From the NCBI GenBank assembly GCA_014904845.1, contig MU119522.1, positions 4,965 to 56,411 on the forward strand: DNA of 51,447 bases, in the 5' to 3' direction. Below, in pieces: positions 38,176-51,447 of this stretch. Origin of the DNA: Acephala macrosclerotiorum. Taxonomy: Eukaryota > Ascomycota > Leotiomycetes > Helotiales > Mollisiaceae. Below the pieces are notes generated by a model. It saw only the letters and a program-made list of their open reading frames with translations. It made no database searches and had not been told where the DNA came from. Position 1 is the stretch's first letter. Each line of letters starts with the position of its first letter. Both the position numbers and the translations under genes were made by a program.

Positions 38176-39719
38176 AATAATTGGCCGTCCGCCTTAAAAA
38201 CTAATGTCAACTTTTATTAAGTCACGCGTTATTCACGTGGCACGAGTCATCTCACCTATGGGCGAAAAACACCAAATTTAACCAACCTTCCTATGTATTT
38301 TTCCAAAATTTCTGAAATCCAGCATTTCACTCAAAACCTCGCATTTGAGCTTGCGGAATTATACATCGAAGCCTCTTAAACATTCCTTTGAGCATAAGCA
38401 CTCTGCGGAATTGCAATACGGTCCTTTAAGTCTGTTCTCGAGAAAAAAGGTTCATCGACCAGCAAACGGTGCTTTGCACCGTCCGAGACTCACTCTTTAC
38501 TACTTCTACCGACATCGAACGAAAAAAAAGAGCCAAAGCCACAAGAACACGATCGTAGAAACACAGCTTGGAACAGTGCTCTATGCATGACCAAGTACTG
38601 AGAGAACGGCTCTCTGTGTGTCACCTAATACCGGCTTTGCGAGAAAGCGATCACTATATGAATCTTCTTATTCTACCTTATGAACGGACGTTCATTTCGA
38701 TAACTAGAATAAGGGGACTCGAGAATACCCTGAGAATGTCCTGCTTTGTCAGGCATTCTCTCAGACACGTTACTCGAGTGATTCACCGAGCATCGAGCGA
38801 CAATACAACCAATGAAAAGGGGGGAGAGGGTTCTGAGGGGCAGGGGCCCGCAGGGGGACCGTCCACTAATGTGAGTCTTAGTAACGGTCAGAAGCTGCGG
38901 TAGTTACCGACATTGCTAAAGCGATTACTTAGATAGGAAACCCTGAGTGTTCTCGGAATCGAGGGGAGGTTCTCTCGTCAATAGTGCAAACCCCCTTTTT
39001 ATCGAGACAACTCTGGGCCGTGGGTTCAAACAAACACCAAATCCGACTGACTATCGACAACATTTTCGACTTTGAAGTCGAGGTCGGGGAGAGAAGACAA
39101 CATGGACTCAACTCTGGAATAAGTGCTAAGAGGAAGACTAGCAGAAAGAGTGAGCGTAAGCACCAGTTTGTTGGCAGTGACTCTAAATGTGAATTTCATA
39201 TGAGTGTAGAAAAGACGACGGCGTCAGTTTACACGTTAAGAACAAGAAATACTCTCAAAGAGAGGTTTTACTTTTTTTTTTTTTCTCTCGAAGAATCTTC
39301 TAACAACGGTAAGATCTCGTTTGCAAACTTAGTTCGAGTTGGGATGACTTGGAAGAGTTTTTAAGAACAAAATGTATGTAGTTGAGAGACCGATACAGAT
39401 AGAGTAGAGTCCTCGAGCTCACTTTCCCTTCGAGGGGTCCCATCGAGCTCGTCGGCTCCACTAAGTCCCATGGCCTGACGACCGCCAGTGGACTATAAAT
39501 CAACATCACATCACATCACACCAAATTTAATCGAGGTGCCCAAATGCAGCGATTTGATTGGTCTGTTAAGAAATGTCGCGGCACGTGATGAACATCGAAA
39601 CTTCAATTATATTGAGTCTATAACTACAATATATTAATTAATTCAAATTGCATACAATTGGTAAATAAGTTGAAACTAAATTAAATACCGCCAGATTCCA
39701 AGCTTCAAGCGATTCTATT

Positions 39720-40030
39720 AATCCGTTGTTGCGCAAATCAATAGAATATAGTCGCACTCAGCAAAAATGGCGACCGCAAAACTCTCAAGTGCGCTGCTGC
39801 CTTAGGCATTGAAATGCTGGCACACCAAAATCCTACTCTTATTAATTCTATAGCTGCGCAGCATTTAAGGGGAGTCCTAGGGGGTCTCCCCCTAGTAAAT
39901 ATAATCGTAATAACTATTTATGATCAATAGAATCAATTGTAGCAATTCAATATAAGAAACGGAGGTCCTAGAGAGTATCCCGCTGGTGTAAAGCTAGTAA
40001 GTGCGTTTCTGCCTTAGGCACTAAGGAGCT
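39720..40030 (+). repeat. Imperfect tandem duplication of about 200 bp
   Basis: The strings AAGTGCGCTGCTGCCTTAGGCA (about 39788) and AAGTGCGTTTCTGCCTTAGGCA (about 39999) recur. Around them, TCAATAGAAT and GTCCTAG motifs are repeated in the same order. The copies are clearly diverged. Confidence 0.5.
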
Positions 40031-40228
40031 TATCAGCTTATCGGCTTCACCGCCCGGCAGAATCTCAAACTACTACTTCTCAATAACTATGCCAATTTCA
40101 AATGCTAATAAAACGCTCAAATTAAGAGCTTTTAACTTGAAACTTGAAACTTGAAATAAGAGTATATTACTAAAGTCGAACACTTTGTAGTTCCTCGCAG
40201 GGGCGCCCTTGCGAGGCCTGCGGAGCAA

Positions 40229-40318
40229 AATGTGCGTCGAGTGTCGAAAAAAAAGGCCCGTCCGCTGATTGGCTCGCTTGCGAGTCGGCGGACGGACTTT
40301 TTCTTTCGGCACGAGAGA
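40229..40318. repeat. Long imperfect hairpin at the right end of the island
   Basis: The left arm (TCGAGTGTCGA, A-run, GGCCCGTCCGC) is mirrored by the right arm (GCGGACGGAC, T-rich run, TCGGCACGAGA) around a central GGCTCGC-TT-GCGAGTC stem. Each arm is about 40 nt with a few mismatches. The AT-rich block starts directly after it. Confidence 0.75.
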
Positions 40319-40479
40319 AACCAATTTTTTTTAAATATTATAATAAATAATAATAATTATTTATTTTTAATAAAATGTTTTTATTAAGAATTTATTTAAT
40401 TATATTATTTTTTTAATAATTTAAATTTCGATTATAAATTCGAATTCGTAAAACGAAAAAATAATTATAATTTATTTTT

Positions 40480-42470
40480 TAAAAAATTAATTAATTTTTT
40501 TAAGATTTATTTTAATAATAAATAAATTATTAATATAAATAATAATAATAATATTTTATTTATAAAAAATATTAATATTAATATTTAACGATTTAAAATT
40601 TATTTAAATTAAAAATTCGAAAAAAATATTATATTAAATTTTTAATATTTATTTTAAATTATATAATATATAATTAAATTGATATACGGGATTAAATTTA
40701 TTATTTAATTCGATTAATTATTTTATATAAATAGTTTTTTTAATTTTATTATATAAAAACGTAATTTTAATATTTATTTAATTAATTTTTTAATTTAAAA
40801 TAATTATTATTATAAAAATTTTAATAAAATCGATTTTTATTAATTATTATAAATAATTTATTTAATTTTATAACGAATAATTTAATTATTTAAATTGTAT
40901 TTATATTTATAAATTTATTTATCGAATAATATTTATTAATTTATCGATTTTTTAATTAAAATTTAAATATTATTATTTTTTCAAAATAAAATTTTTTTTA
41001 TTATTTTTATTTATTTATTAATATTTAAATTTATTATAATTTTTTTATAATATTAAAATTCGAATAATTTAAAAAAAAAATTTAATTAAAAAATAAAAAA
41101 TTTTATTAAATTTAATATTATTCGAAAAAAAATTTATTTTTTATAATAATAAATTTTAAAATTTTATAATTATAAATATTTAAATTTTTATATAAAATTT
41201 TAAATTAAAATATTTAAAAATAATTAATTTATTTAAAATTAAAAAAAAAATTATAATAATTTAATAATAAATTTTTTTTATTTTTATATAAATTAAAATT
41301 TATATATTTTTAATTAAATAATATTTAATATTATAATTAAATCGTTATTATTATTTAAAAAAAATTTAAATTTATAAACGTTTTTATAATATATTAAAAA
41401 TAATAAAAATAAAACATTTTATATTAAAAAGTTTTTAAAAAAAAAATTTATAATTTAATTTTTTAAATTTTTATTTTATTTAATTTATTATTATATAATT
41501 ATATTTCAAAATTAATAATATATAAATAATTAATAAAAAATTTATAAAAATTTATTATTTCGAAAAAAAATTATATTAATTATATTATAAAATTACTATA
41601 TATAAAAATAATTTATAATTTAAAATAATTTAAATTATTATTTTAATTAAATATTAAAAAATTTAATTATTATTTCGATAATTATTTATAATATAATTTT
41701 AATACTTTTTATTATATTATTTATTTATAAATTATATAAAATAATTAATTTAAAATAAATTTTTATTTTAATAAAATAAATTTTTTAAATTTTTTTTTTA
41801 TAATATATATTTCGATTTTTTTAATTTTATTATAATAAAAATAAATAAAATATTTAAATTTGTTTTTTATTATTTTAAAAAAATTAATTATATTTATATA
41901 AATCAATTCGTTAATATATTATTTTAAATTAATATAATTTTTATAAAAAAAACTTTTTTATTTGTTTTTTAAATATATTTTATAAATATATAATATAAAT
42001 TTTTTTTTTAAATTTATATTTTATATTATATTTTTTAATTTAATTAATTTTTTTTTAAAAATATTCGAATTTCTCGTATTAAATAATATATATATATTTT
42101 TATTATAAATATAATTAAAATTCGATATTAATTTAATTTTTTTTTTTAATAATTATAATAATAAAAATAATAAATATTTTATTTTTAATTATTAAAATTA
42201 TATTATTATTATCGAGTTTTATTTTAATATTCGTTTGAATATAATTTAAATAAAATACAAAATTAATTTCGAGTTTTAAATAATAAATAATATTATATAT
42301 ATAAAATTAATTCGTTTTTTCAAATAAAATTTTAATTAATAAAATAATAATATTTTTATCGCGTAATTTTAAATTATATTTATTGATTTTTATAATTATA
42401 TCGATTTTTTATTATTAAACGATTATATTAATTCGAATAATTTTTATTTATAAAATATATATTATATATA
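40480..42470 (+). repeat. Inverted repeat pair, left arm (RIP-mutated)
   Basis: The reverse complement of 44390-46560 aligns with this segment. For example, 40720-40830 corresponds to 46290-46410, and 42290-42460 corresponds almost base for base to 44390-44590. Differences are mainly C/T and G/A. This looks like two copies of one element in opposite orientation, about 2 kb each. Class is unknown. Confidence 0.75.
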
Positions 42471-44389
42471 TTTATTATTAAAAATAAATATATTAATAAA
42501 TATATTTTTAATTTGTGAAATAAAAACGTTTTAAATTTCAATAAAAATTATAAAAATATTAAATATAAAAAAAAAAAATTAATATTAAAATATAATAATT
42601 AAATAATTAAAAAAAATATAAAAATAATTTAAAAATCGAAAAATAAAATATAAATATTAAAAATATATATTTTATAAATAATAAAAAAATATTATTAATT
42701 TTTTTTAAAAATAATAATAAATTCGATTATTAATCGTTAATTTATATAATAAAATAAAATAATTTTAATATATTCATTTTATTTATAAAAAAATTAATCG
42801 AAAAATTTATAATTATTATTCGTTTAATTTTATTTTATAAATAAATTAAAAATTAATATAATTATAAATTTATTAAACGTTGTTTTTATTTTTATTTTAT
42901 CAATATAATTATTATTTAAAATTTAATTTAATTTAAAATTATTATATATTAAAAAAAATTATAAAAATAAAAAATTATTATTTAAAATAAAAAAAAATAA
43001 ACGTTTTTAAAAAAAAATTTATTATTTAATCGAATAAAAAAAATTATTATATTTAATAATATTTTTAATATTATTAAAATATATAATAAAAAAATATTTT
43101 AAAAATAATAAAATATTATTATATTTTAAAATTAAAATCGATTATTTAATTTTATTAATAAAAATTTAATATTATTTTTTTTAAATTATTAATTATAAAA
43201 TAAATTTTTTTTTCGCGAAATATAATATAATAATATTAAATTTATAATTTTTTTTTATTTAAATATTTTTCGATTATAATTAATTTTATAAATATATTAT
43301 TAATTTTTTAATATTAATTAATTTAATTAAAATCGTTAAAATTTAATATAATAATAAAAATAAAAATAAAAATAAAAATTTTAAATTTATAATTATTATA
43401 TAATATTATTTAATTTATATTTATCGTATAAAAATTATAAATATTTATACGAATTTTAATAGTAATTTTAATATATTTTTAATAAAATTCGTATATTTCG
43501 AAATTGTTTTTATTAAAAAATAAAGTTTTTATTTATAATTTAAATATTAATAAAAATAAAAAAAATTATAAATTTTTTTTGAAATTAAATAAAAAATTAA
43601 ATATAAAATAATCGAAATTAAAATTATAATTCAAAATAAAATTAAAAAAAATAATCGAAATATTAATTAAAATTTATATATAATAATAAAATAAATTTAT
43701 TTTAAAAAATAAAAAAATATTATTAATAAAACGAATAATTTTTCATATTTTAATATTTTTTAAAAAATTGAATAAAATATTTATAAAAAACGTTTATTTT
43801 AAAATAATTTTAAATTTTTAAAATATTAATTTGATTATTAAAATTTAATATATCGCGATAATATTTAAATAAAATATTAAAACGTGCGATTTAAAAAACT
43901 TTATATTCGATTATTAATTTTAATAAAAAATCGACGATTAAAAACTATTTAAAATATTTTAAACGATTTTTCAAAACGTAAAAAAAATTAAAATTTTTAT
44001 TTTATTTATTTCAAATTAAAAATCGAATATTTTAATTTATAATATTATTTAAATTGTTTTTAAATTGAAAATCTTAAAAAATAATTAAAATTAAAAACGT
44101 TATTTATTATTTTTTTTTTGTTTTTAAATATTTTAAATTAAAATTAAAATTTATTTTATTTTTTAATTTATTAAATTTTTTATAAATTTAAAAAAAAAAT
44201 ACTTTTTAAAAAAATAAAAATTAAAACGTAAATTTAATATTTTTAATTTTAATTTAAATATTTAATTTAAAGAAAATTAATAATTAATTATAAAATTCAT
44301 TTGATAAAAAATATTAAATAAAATTTAATTTTATAAAATATTTTAAATTTATAATTTATTAAACGATTATTTTATATAAAAAAATATAT

Positions 44390-46560
44390 ATATAATATAT
44401 ATTTTATAAATAAAAATTATTCGAATTAATATAATTATTTAATAAAAAAAATCGATATAATTATAAAAATCGATAAATATAATTTAAAATTACGCGATAA
44501 AAATTTTATTATTTTATCGATTAAAATTTTATTTGAAAAAACGAATTAATTTTATATATATAATATTATTTATTATTTAAAACTCGAAATTAATTTCGTA
44601 TTTTATTTAAATTATATTCTAATGTATATTAAAATAAAATTTAATAATAATAATATAATTTTAATAATTAAAAATAAAAAATTTATTTTATTTATTATTA
44701 TAATTATTTAAAAAAAAAATTATTTTAACGTCGATAAATTAAAATTTTAATAGTAAATTACTCGAATTAATTATAATAATAAAATTTACAATTTAAATTA
44801 ATAACGAATAATATATATAATATATTTCAAATAAACGTTTAAAAAATATAATATCGAGTTTTAATCGTATTTATAACGAAAAATATATATATTATTTAAT
44901 ATAAAAAATTCGAATATTTTAAAAAAAAATTAATTAAATTAAAAAATATAATATAAAATATAAATTTAAAATAATTTTTTATATTATATATTTATAAAAC
45001 GTATTTAAAAAAACGAATAAATTTTTTTTTTATAAAAATTATATTAATTTAAAATAATATTTTAACGAATTAATTTATATAAATATAATCGATTTTTTTA
45101 AAATAATAAAAAACAAATTTAAATATTTTATTTATTTTTATTATAATAAAATTAAAAAAAATCGAAATATATATTATAAAAAATAAATTTAATATATTTA
45201 ATAAATTTAAAGGTTTTTTAATTTTATTTTATTATAATAAATATTTATTTCGAATTAATCGTTTTATATAATTTATAAATAAATAATATAATAAAACGTA
45301 TTAAAATTATATTATAAATAATAATTAAAATAATAATTAAAAATTTAATATTTAATTCGAAAAATAATTTACATTATTTTAAATTATAATTTATTTTTAT
45401 ATACGACGATTTTATAATATAATCAATATAATTTTTTTCGAAATAAATTTTTTTTAAAATTTTTTTATTAATTATTTATATATTATCGATTTTTGAATAT
45501 AATTTTATAATAATAAATTAAATAAAATTAAATTATAAAAAAAAAACTTATTAAATATAAAAAAAATATATATTTATTAAATATTTATAAACGATAATTA
45601 TATTATTTATATCGTAAAATTTTTTTTAATTTTTTATAAAATTAAAAATTTTCGATTTTATTTTTTAAATTTATTTTAATATAATTTTAAATTTTTTATA
45701 TTTATTATTTATTATTTTAAATATATTAAAAAAACGTTTATAAACTCGAAATTCTTTAAATAATAATAATAATTCAATTATAATATTAAATATTATTCGA
45801 TTGAAAATATATAAATTTCGATTTATATAAAAATAAAAACAATTTATTATTAAATTATTATAAAATCTTTTTTTAATTTTAAATATATTAATTATTTTTA
45901 AATATTTATAAAATTTCAAATTTATTATTTTTATAATAATATTAATAAAATAAAATATAAATTTAAAAATTATAAATAATATTAAATTTAATAAATTTTT
46001 TTATTTTATAATTAAATTTTTTTTAAATTATTCGAATTTTAATATTATAAAAAAATTATAATAAATTTAAACGCTAATAAATAAAAAAAAAAAAAAATAA
46101 AAAAAATTTAATTTTTAATTAAACAATTAATAAATTAATAAATATAAATACAATTTAAATAATTAAATTATTTACTATAAAATTTAATAAATTATTTATA
46201 GTAATTAATAAAAAAAATCGATTTTATTAAAACTTTTATTATAATTATTAAATCGATAAACTATAAATTAATTTTTATAATAATAATTATTTTAAATTAA
46301 AAAATTAATTAAATAAATATTAAAATTACATTTTTATATAATAAAATTAAAAAAACGATTTATATAAAATAATTAATCGAATTAAATAATAAATTTAATT
46401 ATATATATAAATTTAATCGTATATTATATAATTTTTAATTTAAATAAATTTTAAATTATTAAATATTAATATTAATATTTTTTATAAATAAAATTTTATT
46501 ATTATTATTTATATCGATAATTTATTTATTATTAAAATAAATTATAAAAAAATAAATTAA
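44390..46560 (-). repeat. Inverted repeat pair, right arm (RIP-mutated)
   Basis: Counterpart of 40480-42470 on the other strand. The arms are separated by about 1.9 kb of AT-rich sequence (42470-44390) that shows no obvious internal symmetry. A chance 82-codon minus frame (45671-45919) lies inside it and is not a gene. Confidence 0.75.
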
Positions 46561-48229
46561 ATTAATATTATTTTTAATAATCGTTTTTAAATAAACGATT
46601 TCAATTTAATTAATTTTTATTCGAAATTATTAAAATCGTATTTAATAAAAATATTTTAAAATTTTAAAATAAAAAATTATAAATTATTAATTATTTTTTA
46701 AAATTATATAATTATATTTTTTTAAAATTAAAAAATATTAATAATTTATTAAATTTTTAATATATATTATATTCGAATTACGTTTTAATATTTCGTTTAT
46801 TATATTTATAATTAATCGTTTTATTTCGAATTTAACAACAAAATATATTTTTATAATTAAATTTTTTTTTAATAATTTTTATTACGAATAAAACAATATT
46901 AAATATTAATATATTTAATTTAAATATAAAATAAATTTTTTTTTATAAATATATTAAATAATAATATTTTAATTATTTTTATAAATAATAATATTAATAT
47001 TTAAATTATTAAAATTAATTTATTTAAAAAAATTTAAAATTAAATTTTTTTAATTATATTTATTTATTTAATATATTTGATTTTATAAAATAAAATAAAA
47101 ATCGTAAATTAATATTTAATAAATTTAAAATATAAATAAAATAAAAATAAAATTCGATAATTTCAAAAAAAAATTAATTTAAAAAAATAAAAATATTTTA
47201 ATCGTACGAAAATAAAATTAATTATAAATATTATTATATTAATAAAAAAAAATTTAATTTAAAATTATTTTATTAAAATCGAATTATAATAATTATATTA
47301 ACGATTCGATTATTTATTAATATAATATTTATTAAAAAAATTTTAATATATAAATTATAATATAAATATTAAATATATAATAAATTATTTAAAAAATATT
47401 TTATATTTAAACGGAAAATCGATTTTATAAATAATAAATTTAAAAATAATATTTTAAATAATTAAATCTTTAAAAAATATATTAAATTAATATATATTAA
47501 AAACTATTAAATTATTTTATTTATAATATAAAAAAAAATTTCGTTTATAAAATTTCAATAGTATATAAAAATAATAATAATTAAAATTAAAAAAATATTT
47601 ATTAAAATTTATAATAATATAAAAAAATTAAAAAAAATATTATATTTTATTATAACGAGTTTATAAAATTATTCGAAATAAATTTATTAATAAATAAATC
47701 GATAAAAAATTAATTTTATAAATAATAATTAAAAAAATCGAAATAATTTATATAATTATTTAAAAAATATAATATTTATACGTTGAATATTAAATTACAA
47801 ACGCGTTTATAATAAAAAATAATTTAAATACGAAATTTATTTTAAATGTATATATTTAATAAAAAAAAATAAAAATAAAAATAATTTATATAAATTATTA
47901 ATAATAAATAAAAAAATATATATATAATTAAAATATTTTATAAATCGATTAAATTTTATTCGATAATATTTAAATCGTATTATATAAAAAATTCATTTTA
48001 TAAAAAAATTATTAATAAAAAAATAATTTTTATATTTTTTTTATTCGATAAATCAAATTAAAAAAATTTAAATAATAAATTATTAATAAAATAATACGAT
48101 TGAAAATAATTAAAAAAATTATATAATAATAAAAAATTATTTAATAAAAAATTATAATGAAATATACGTTATTAATTTATTAAAAATAAAAATAATAATA
48201 AAAATTTTTAATAATACGTTTATTATTAT

Positions 48230-49775
48230 TATTAAAAACGAAAAAAATATATTTATAACGTTTATAATAAATAAAAAAAAATTTAATATAAAATTCTTAT
48301 TACGATTACGAAAAAAAAATATAATTATTATATATGAAATATCGTTCGAAGAATTTTAAGAAAAAGAAATCAACGATTTAATCGCGAAAAAAAAAATTTA
48401 ATTCGTTAAATTCGATTTTATTAAATACGTTAAAATTTGTATTTTCAATTTAAAATTAATTAATAAAATTAAAAATAAAATTATCGATAACTCGTACGAA
48501 AAATTAAAATTAATAATTTAAAAATATAACGATAAAATTTTTTTTAATACAATTTCCAATTATTTAAAAAATTAATTAACGAATTATTATTATAATAATA
48601 TTTTTTTTAATTTAATTTTTAAATAAAACAATTAAAATATAATTTTACGATATTATTTAAATTTATATACAATCGATAATTAATTTTTAACGATTAATAT
48701 TCGCGTATTTATTCAAATAAATTTATTATTTTTATTTATTAAAAATTATTATATAAAATTATCGAAATAAAAACTTATTAATAAATTACGTATTATAAAT
48801 ACAATAAAAAAAACTATTAATAATTACGTTTATATACGATTTTTATTTTTTAATTACGATTGAAAAAAAAATATTCGACGTTATTAAAATATAAACAAAC
48901 GATATATTTATATTAAAAAAAAATATATTTATTTTTAAAAAAAAATAATTTAAAAAAATTAAATTCGCAATTAAATTTAAAATAATTTTTATATTAAAAT
49001 TTTTATTAATTTTTAATAAATATATATTAATTAAATATAAAAAAATAATTTAATTATTATAAAAAATTTAAAATAAAAAATTTAAACTAATAAAATTTAA
49101 ATTATTAAATTTATAAATTAAATATAAAAAATAATATATTTGAAATATTTATATTATTATAATTTATTAATTTAAAATAATTTTCGATTTATTTATCGTT
49201 ATTTAATATTAAAATTCAATTAAAATTAAAATTATTATATTAAATAAAAAACTCGAATAATAAATTAAAAATTTAAATTGAAAATTTAAATACGTTATTT
49301 TAAATTTATTTTCGTCGATAAATCGTTTATAAATAATAAAAATTTTAATTTTAAAATTAAATATAAAATTATTTTTATAAACGAAAATAAAAAAAATAAT
49401 AAAAAATTTAAAATTATATTTTTTTTATTTACTATAATTTTATTAAAAATAAACGAATTATAAAAAATGTACTAATTTTAAAATTTTATAAAATAATAAA
49501 AAAAATTAATATAATAATAATAATTAAATTTATTATAAATATAATTATAAAATGATTCGTTTTTTTTAATATTTTAATAATCGTATATATTAATTCGTAT
49601 TTATTTTACGAATATTTAATCAAACTCGAAACGATTAAAAAAAAACGTTTAATAATCGATATTATAATTTTACGACAATTATACGAACGAAAAAAACTTT
49701 AAAAAATTAAATAAATTAATAATTAAAATAATTCGATAAACGTTATAATAAAATTAATTTTTAATAAAATTTTAA
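48230..49775 (+). mobile_element. Ty1/Copia retrotransposon pol fossil (reverse transcriptase and RNase H), RIP-inactivated
   Basis: Reading through stops, the plus strand still shows Copia Pol landmarks in order. Around 48366 is EINDLIAKKKI; around 48441-48540, IFNLKLINKIKNK and SYEKLKLII*KYND; then FLIQFPII*KIN*R; at 48649, DII*IYIQSIINF*RLIFAYL. At about 48752 comes YKIIEIKTY**ITYY; at 48874, FDVIKI*TNDIFILK; and later LIFNKYIL. RNase H follows: KFIFVDKSFINNKNF (~49302), NKRIIKNVLILKFY (~49450) and KRLIIDIIILRQLYERKKL (~49643). Substitutions against the family are those of C-to-T and G-to-A (Gln to stop, Trp to stop, Gly to Lys/Asn, Thr to Ile, Ser to Asn/Phe). Frame changes occur near 48540 and again downstream. 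Integrase, gag and LTRs should flank it but were not resolved. Confidence 0.85.
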
Positions 49776-51225
49776 AAAAGTTTTTAAATATTAATTATTT
49801 TAAAATACGAATAAAAAAATAAATTTAAAAAATAATAATAATAATAAATAAAATAAATATATAAAAATTTTTTCGTTTTTAATATTATTATTATTTAAAA
49901 TTTTAAATTAAAAATAAAAAAAATACTTTAAATTTAAAATTTATAAATTTTAATAAATTTTAAAAATAACGTTAATTAATTAATATTATATTTCATATTT
50001 AATTATATAATTTTTATTTTTTTAATATTTTTATTTATATAAAAATTAATAAATTTTATATATTTATAATATATAATAAAAAATAAAAATTTTTTCGTTT
50101 AAATTATTAAAAACAATAACGTTTTTATTATAAAAAAATTTCTAATATTGAAATAAATATTATATAATATTTACGTAGAACTCGAAATCGTATATAATTA
50201 ATATTATTTTATTTTTATTTTCGAAATAAAATTTTTATATTTCGAATTTCAAATTTTAAATAATTTTAATTAAATAATAAATTAATACGTATATTAAAAT
50301 CCAAAGAAAAGTTTTATATACGTTTAAATCGTTTATTAATAATACGATATTTCTAAATAATATTAATATTTTTAATAAAAATTAAATTAATTATATTAAA
50401 ATAAATTAATTTTATTAAATATTTTTTTAATTTAATAAAATAATTATACGATTTTTATTTATTTTTTTATATAATTTATTTTTAAATTTTATTATAAAAT
50501 CGATTAAAAGTTTATTAAATTTTTAAATATTAATATAATTTATATAATTATATTAAATAAATTTATTTTAAATAATTATATAAATTTCGAATAATTTAAA
50601 TAAATAAAAATTTTATTTAATTAAAAATTTAATTATTAAAATAACGATTATTATAAATCGATATAAAAAAATTTAAAAATTATTTCGTATAATAATATTA
50701 ATTTTATATTTATTTATTATTTATAAAATTGTAAATAAAAAATTAAAATAAAATTATATAATTTTATAAATAAATATTATTAATTTGTTATTCGAATTTG
50801 AAATTGTAATAAAAATATTTTTAATAATTTCGAATTTAATTTATTTTTTTATATTTTTATATAATTTGAAATTATTAAATTGAAAATTAATAAATTAAAA
50901 TCGATTTATAATAATATAATTAATATAATCGATATAAATAATTTAATAAAAATAAAATAAAAATAAAAAAAACAAATATAAAAATTAATTTATTATTAAT
51001 AATTAAAAATTATAAATTGTAAATTATAATTATAATTATATTAATAAATTATATAAATAAAATAAAAAATAATATAAATTTAATTAAAATTTTTAATTTT
51101 TTTTAAAAATAAATTTTTTATATTATTCGTTTTTCGTTTATTATTATTTTTTTTTTTAATATTAAATTTTTTTTAAAATAAAAATATTTAATAAAATATT
51201 TAATTTTAATATAATATAATTTTTT

Positions 51226-51359
51226 ATAATAATCGTAAAAATTTCAAATATTTAATAAACGATTATTAATTATAAAAACGATTTTAATATTAATAATAAT
51301 CGTAAAAATTTCAAATATTTAATAAACGATTATTAATTATAAAAACGATTTTAATATTA
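51226..51359. repeat. Perfect 67-bp tandem duplication
   Basis: A 67-bp unit (ATAATAATCGTAAAAATTTC...) occurs twice in direct succession, 51226-51292 and 51293-51359, with no difference that I can see, although the surrounding DNA is heavily mutated. Confidence 0.9.
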
Positions 51360-51447
51360 ATAATAAAAGAATTTTATTATTATTTTTTATTAAATATTTT
51401 TCAAATTATTATATTTTATTCGATTATAAATTTTTTAAATATTTAAA

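Larger units (their letters stand above)
38180..40322. other. Gene-poor island of normal composition inside AT-rich DNA
   Basis: About 2.1 kb of ordinary GC content with abrupt edges on both sides. The open frames (38345-38590, 38568-38903, 38984-39364 and shorter ones) show no recognisable protein. It contains an imperfect hairpin GAGAATGTCCTG...CAGGCATTCTC near 38732-38762, three ACTTGAA units near 40137-40155, an imperfect duplication around 39720-40030, and a long hairpin at its right end. CCGTCCGCC occurs just inside the left edge (38184) and CGTCCGC at the right (40259). It could be a young non-autonomous element or an un-RIPed remnant; classical terminal inverted repeats were not found. 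Confidence 0.45.
40323..51447. repeat. AT-rich RIP-mutated transposon block
   Basis: The last 11 kb of the window is near-pure A/T with residual CpG and contains no functional gene. Identified parts are the inverted repeat arms, the Copia pol fossil and the tandem duplication near the end. Stretches 42470-44390, 46560-48230 and 49780-51220 hold nothing I can identify, although by position the last two may include the remaining parts of the Copia element. Confidence 0.85.

Noticed and set aside
45671..45919. 82-codon minus-strand frame in the AT block
   Set aside because: Composition is only Ile/Lys/Asn/Phe/Tyr-type codons, as chance gives in A/T DNA; it lies inside an inverted repeat arm.

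Overview
The window reads as nuclear DNA of a filamentous ascomycete (Pezizomycotina). Coding blocks with balanced composition and many short introns of about 45-60 nt (GT...CTGAC...AG) are separated with sharp edges by very AT-rich blocks. In the AT-rich blocks almost every remaining C is followed by G, as expected after saturating repeat-induced point mutation (RIP). No species is claimed. The type of Copia element and the gene content fit Pezizomycotina generally.

Layout: 1-860 is AT-rich (TAA microsatellite, mutated repeat, 18-bp minisatellite). 1-19.8 kb is a gene block: mitochondrial mismatch-repair ATPase MSH1 (minus), a WrbA/Pst2-type flavodoxin-fold quinone reductase (minus), a HELQ/Hel308-type Ski2-like DNA helicase without a polymerase domain (minus, 11 exons), the BAH-PHD-ELM2-SANT chromatin regulator SNT2 (plus, 5 exons), and a decaying GNAT acetyltransferase gene at the edge of the next AT block. 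19.8-28.2 kb is AT-rich and holds RIP-diverged direct repeats, one of which carries a 208-bp insertion with an identifiable empty site. 28.2-33.5 kb is a second small gene island with an OPT-family transporter (frame problems) and an isochorismatase-fold hydrolase. 33.5-38.2 kb is AT-rich. 38.2-40.3 kb is a gene-poor island of normal composition that ends in a long imperfect hairpin. 40.3-51.4 kb is AT-rich, with a roughly 2-kb inverted repeat pair and a Ty1/Copia pol fossil that can still be read through its stop codons at about 48.2-49.8 kb.

The genes do not form a cluster or pathway. They are housekeeping functions (mtDNA repair, helicase, chromatin, redox) next to two accessory metabolic or transport genes at the borders of transposon graveyards. 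Both genes with frame problems lie within a few hundred bases of a RIP border. I joined exons by hand. For MSH1, WrbA, HELQ and SNT2 the summed exon lengths are exact multiples of three, which supports those models. I found no undescribed multi-gene system. The most informative signals are the CpG-sparing mutation pattern, the pre/post-RIP insertion chronology, and the readable Copia fossil.
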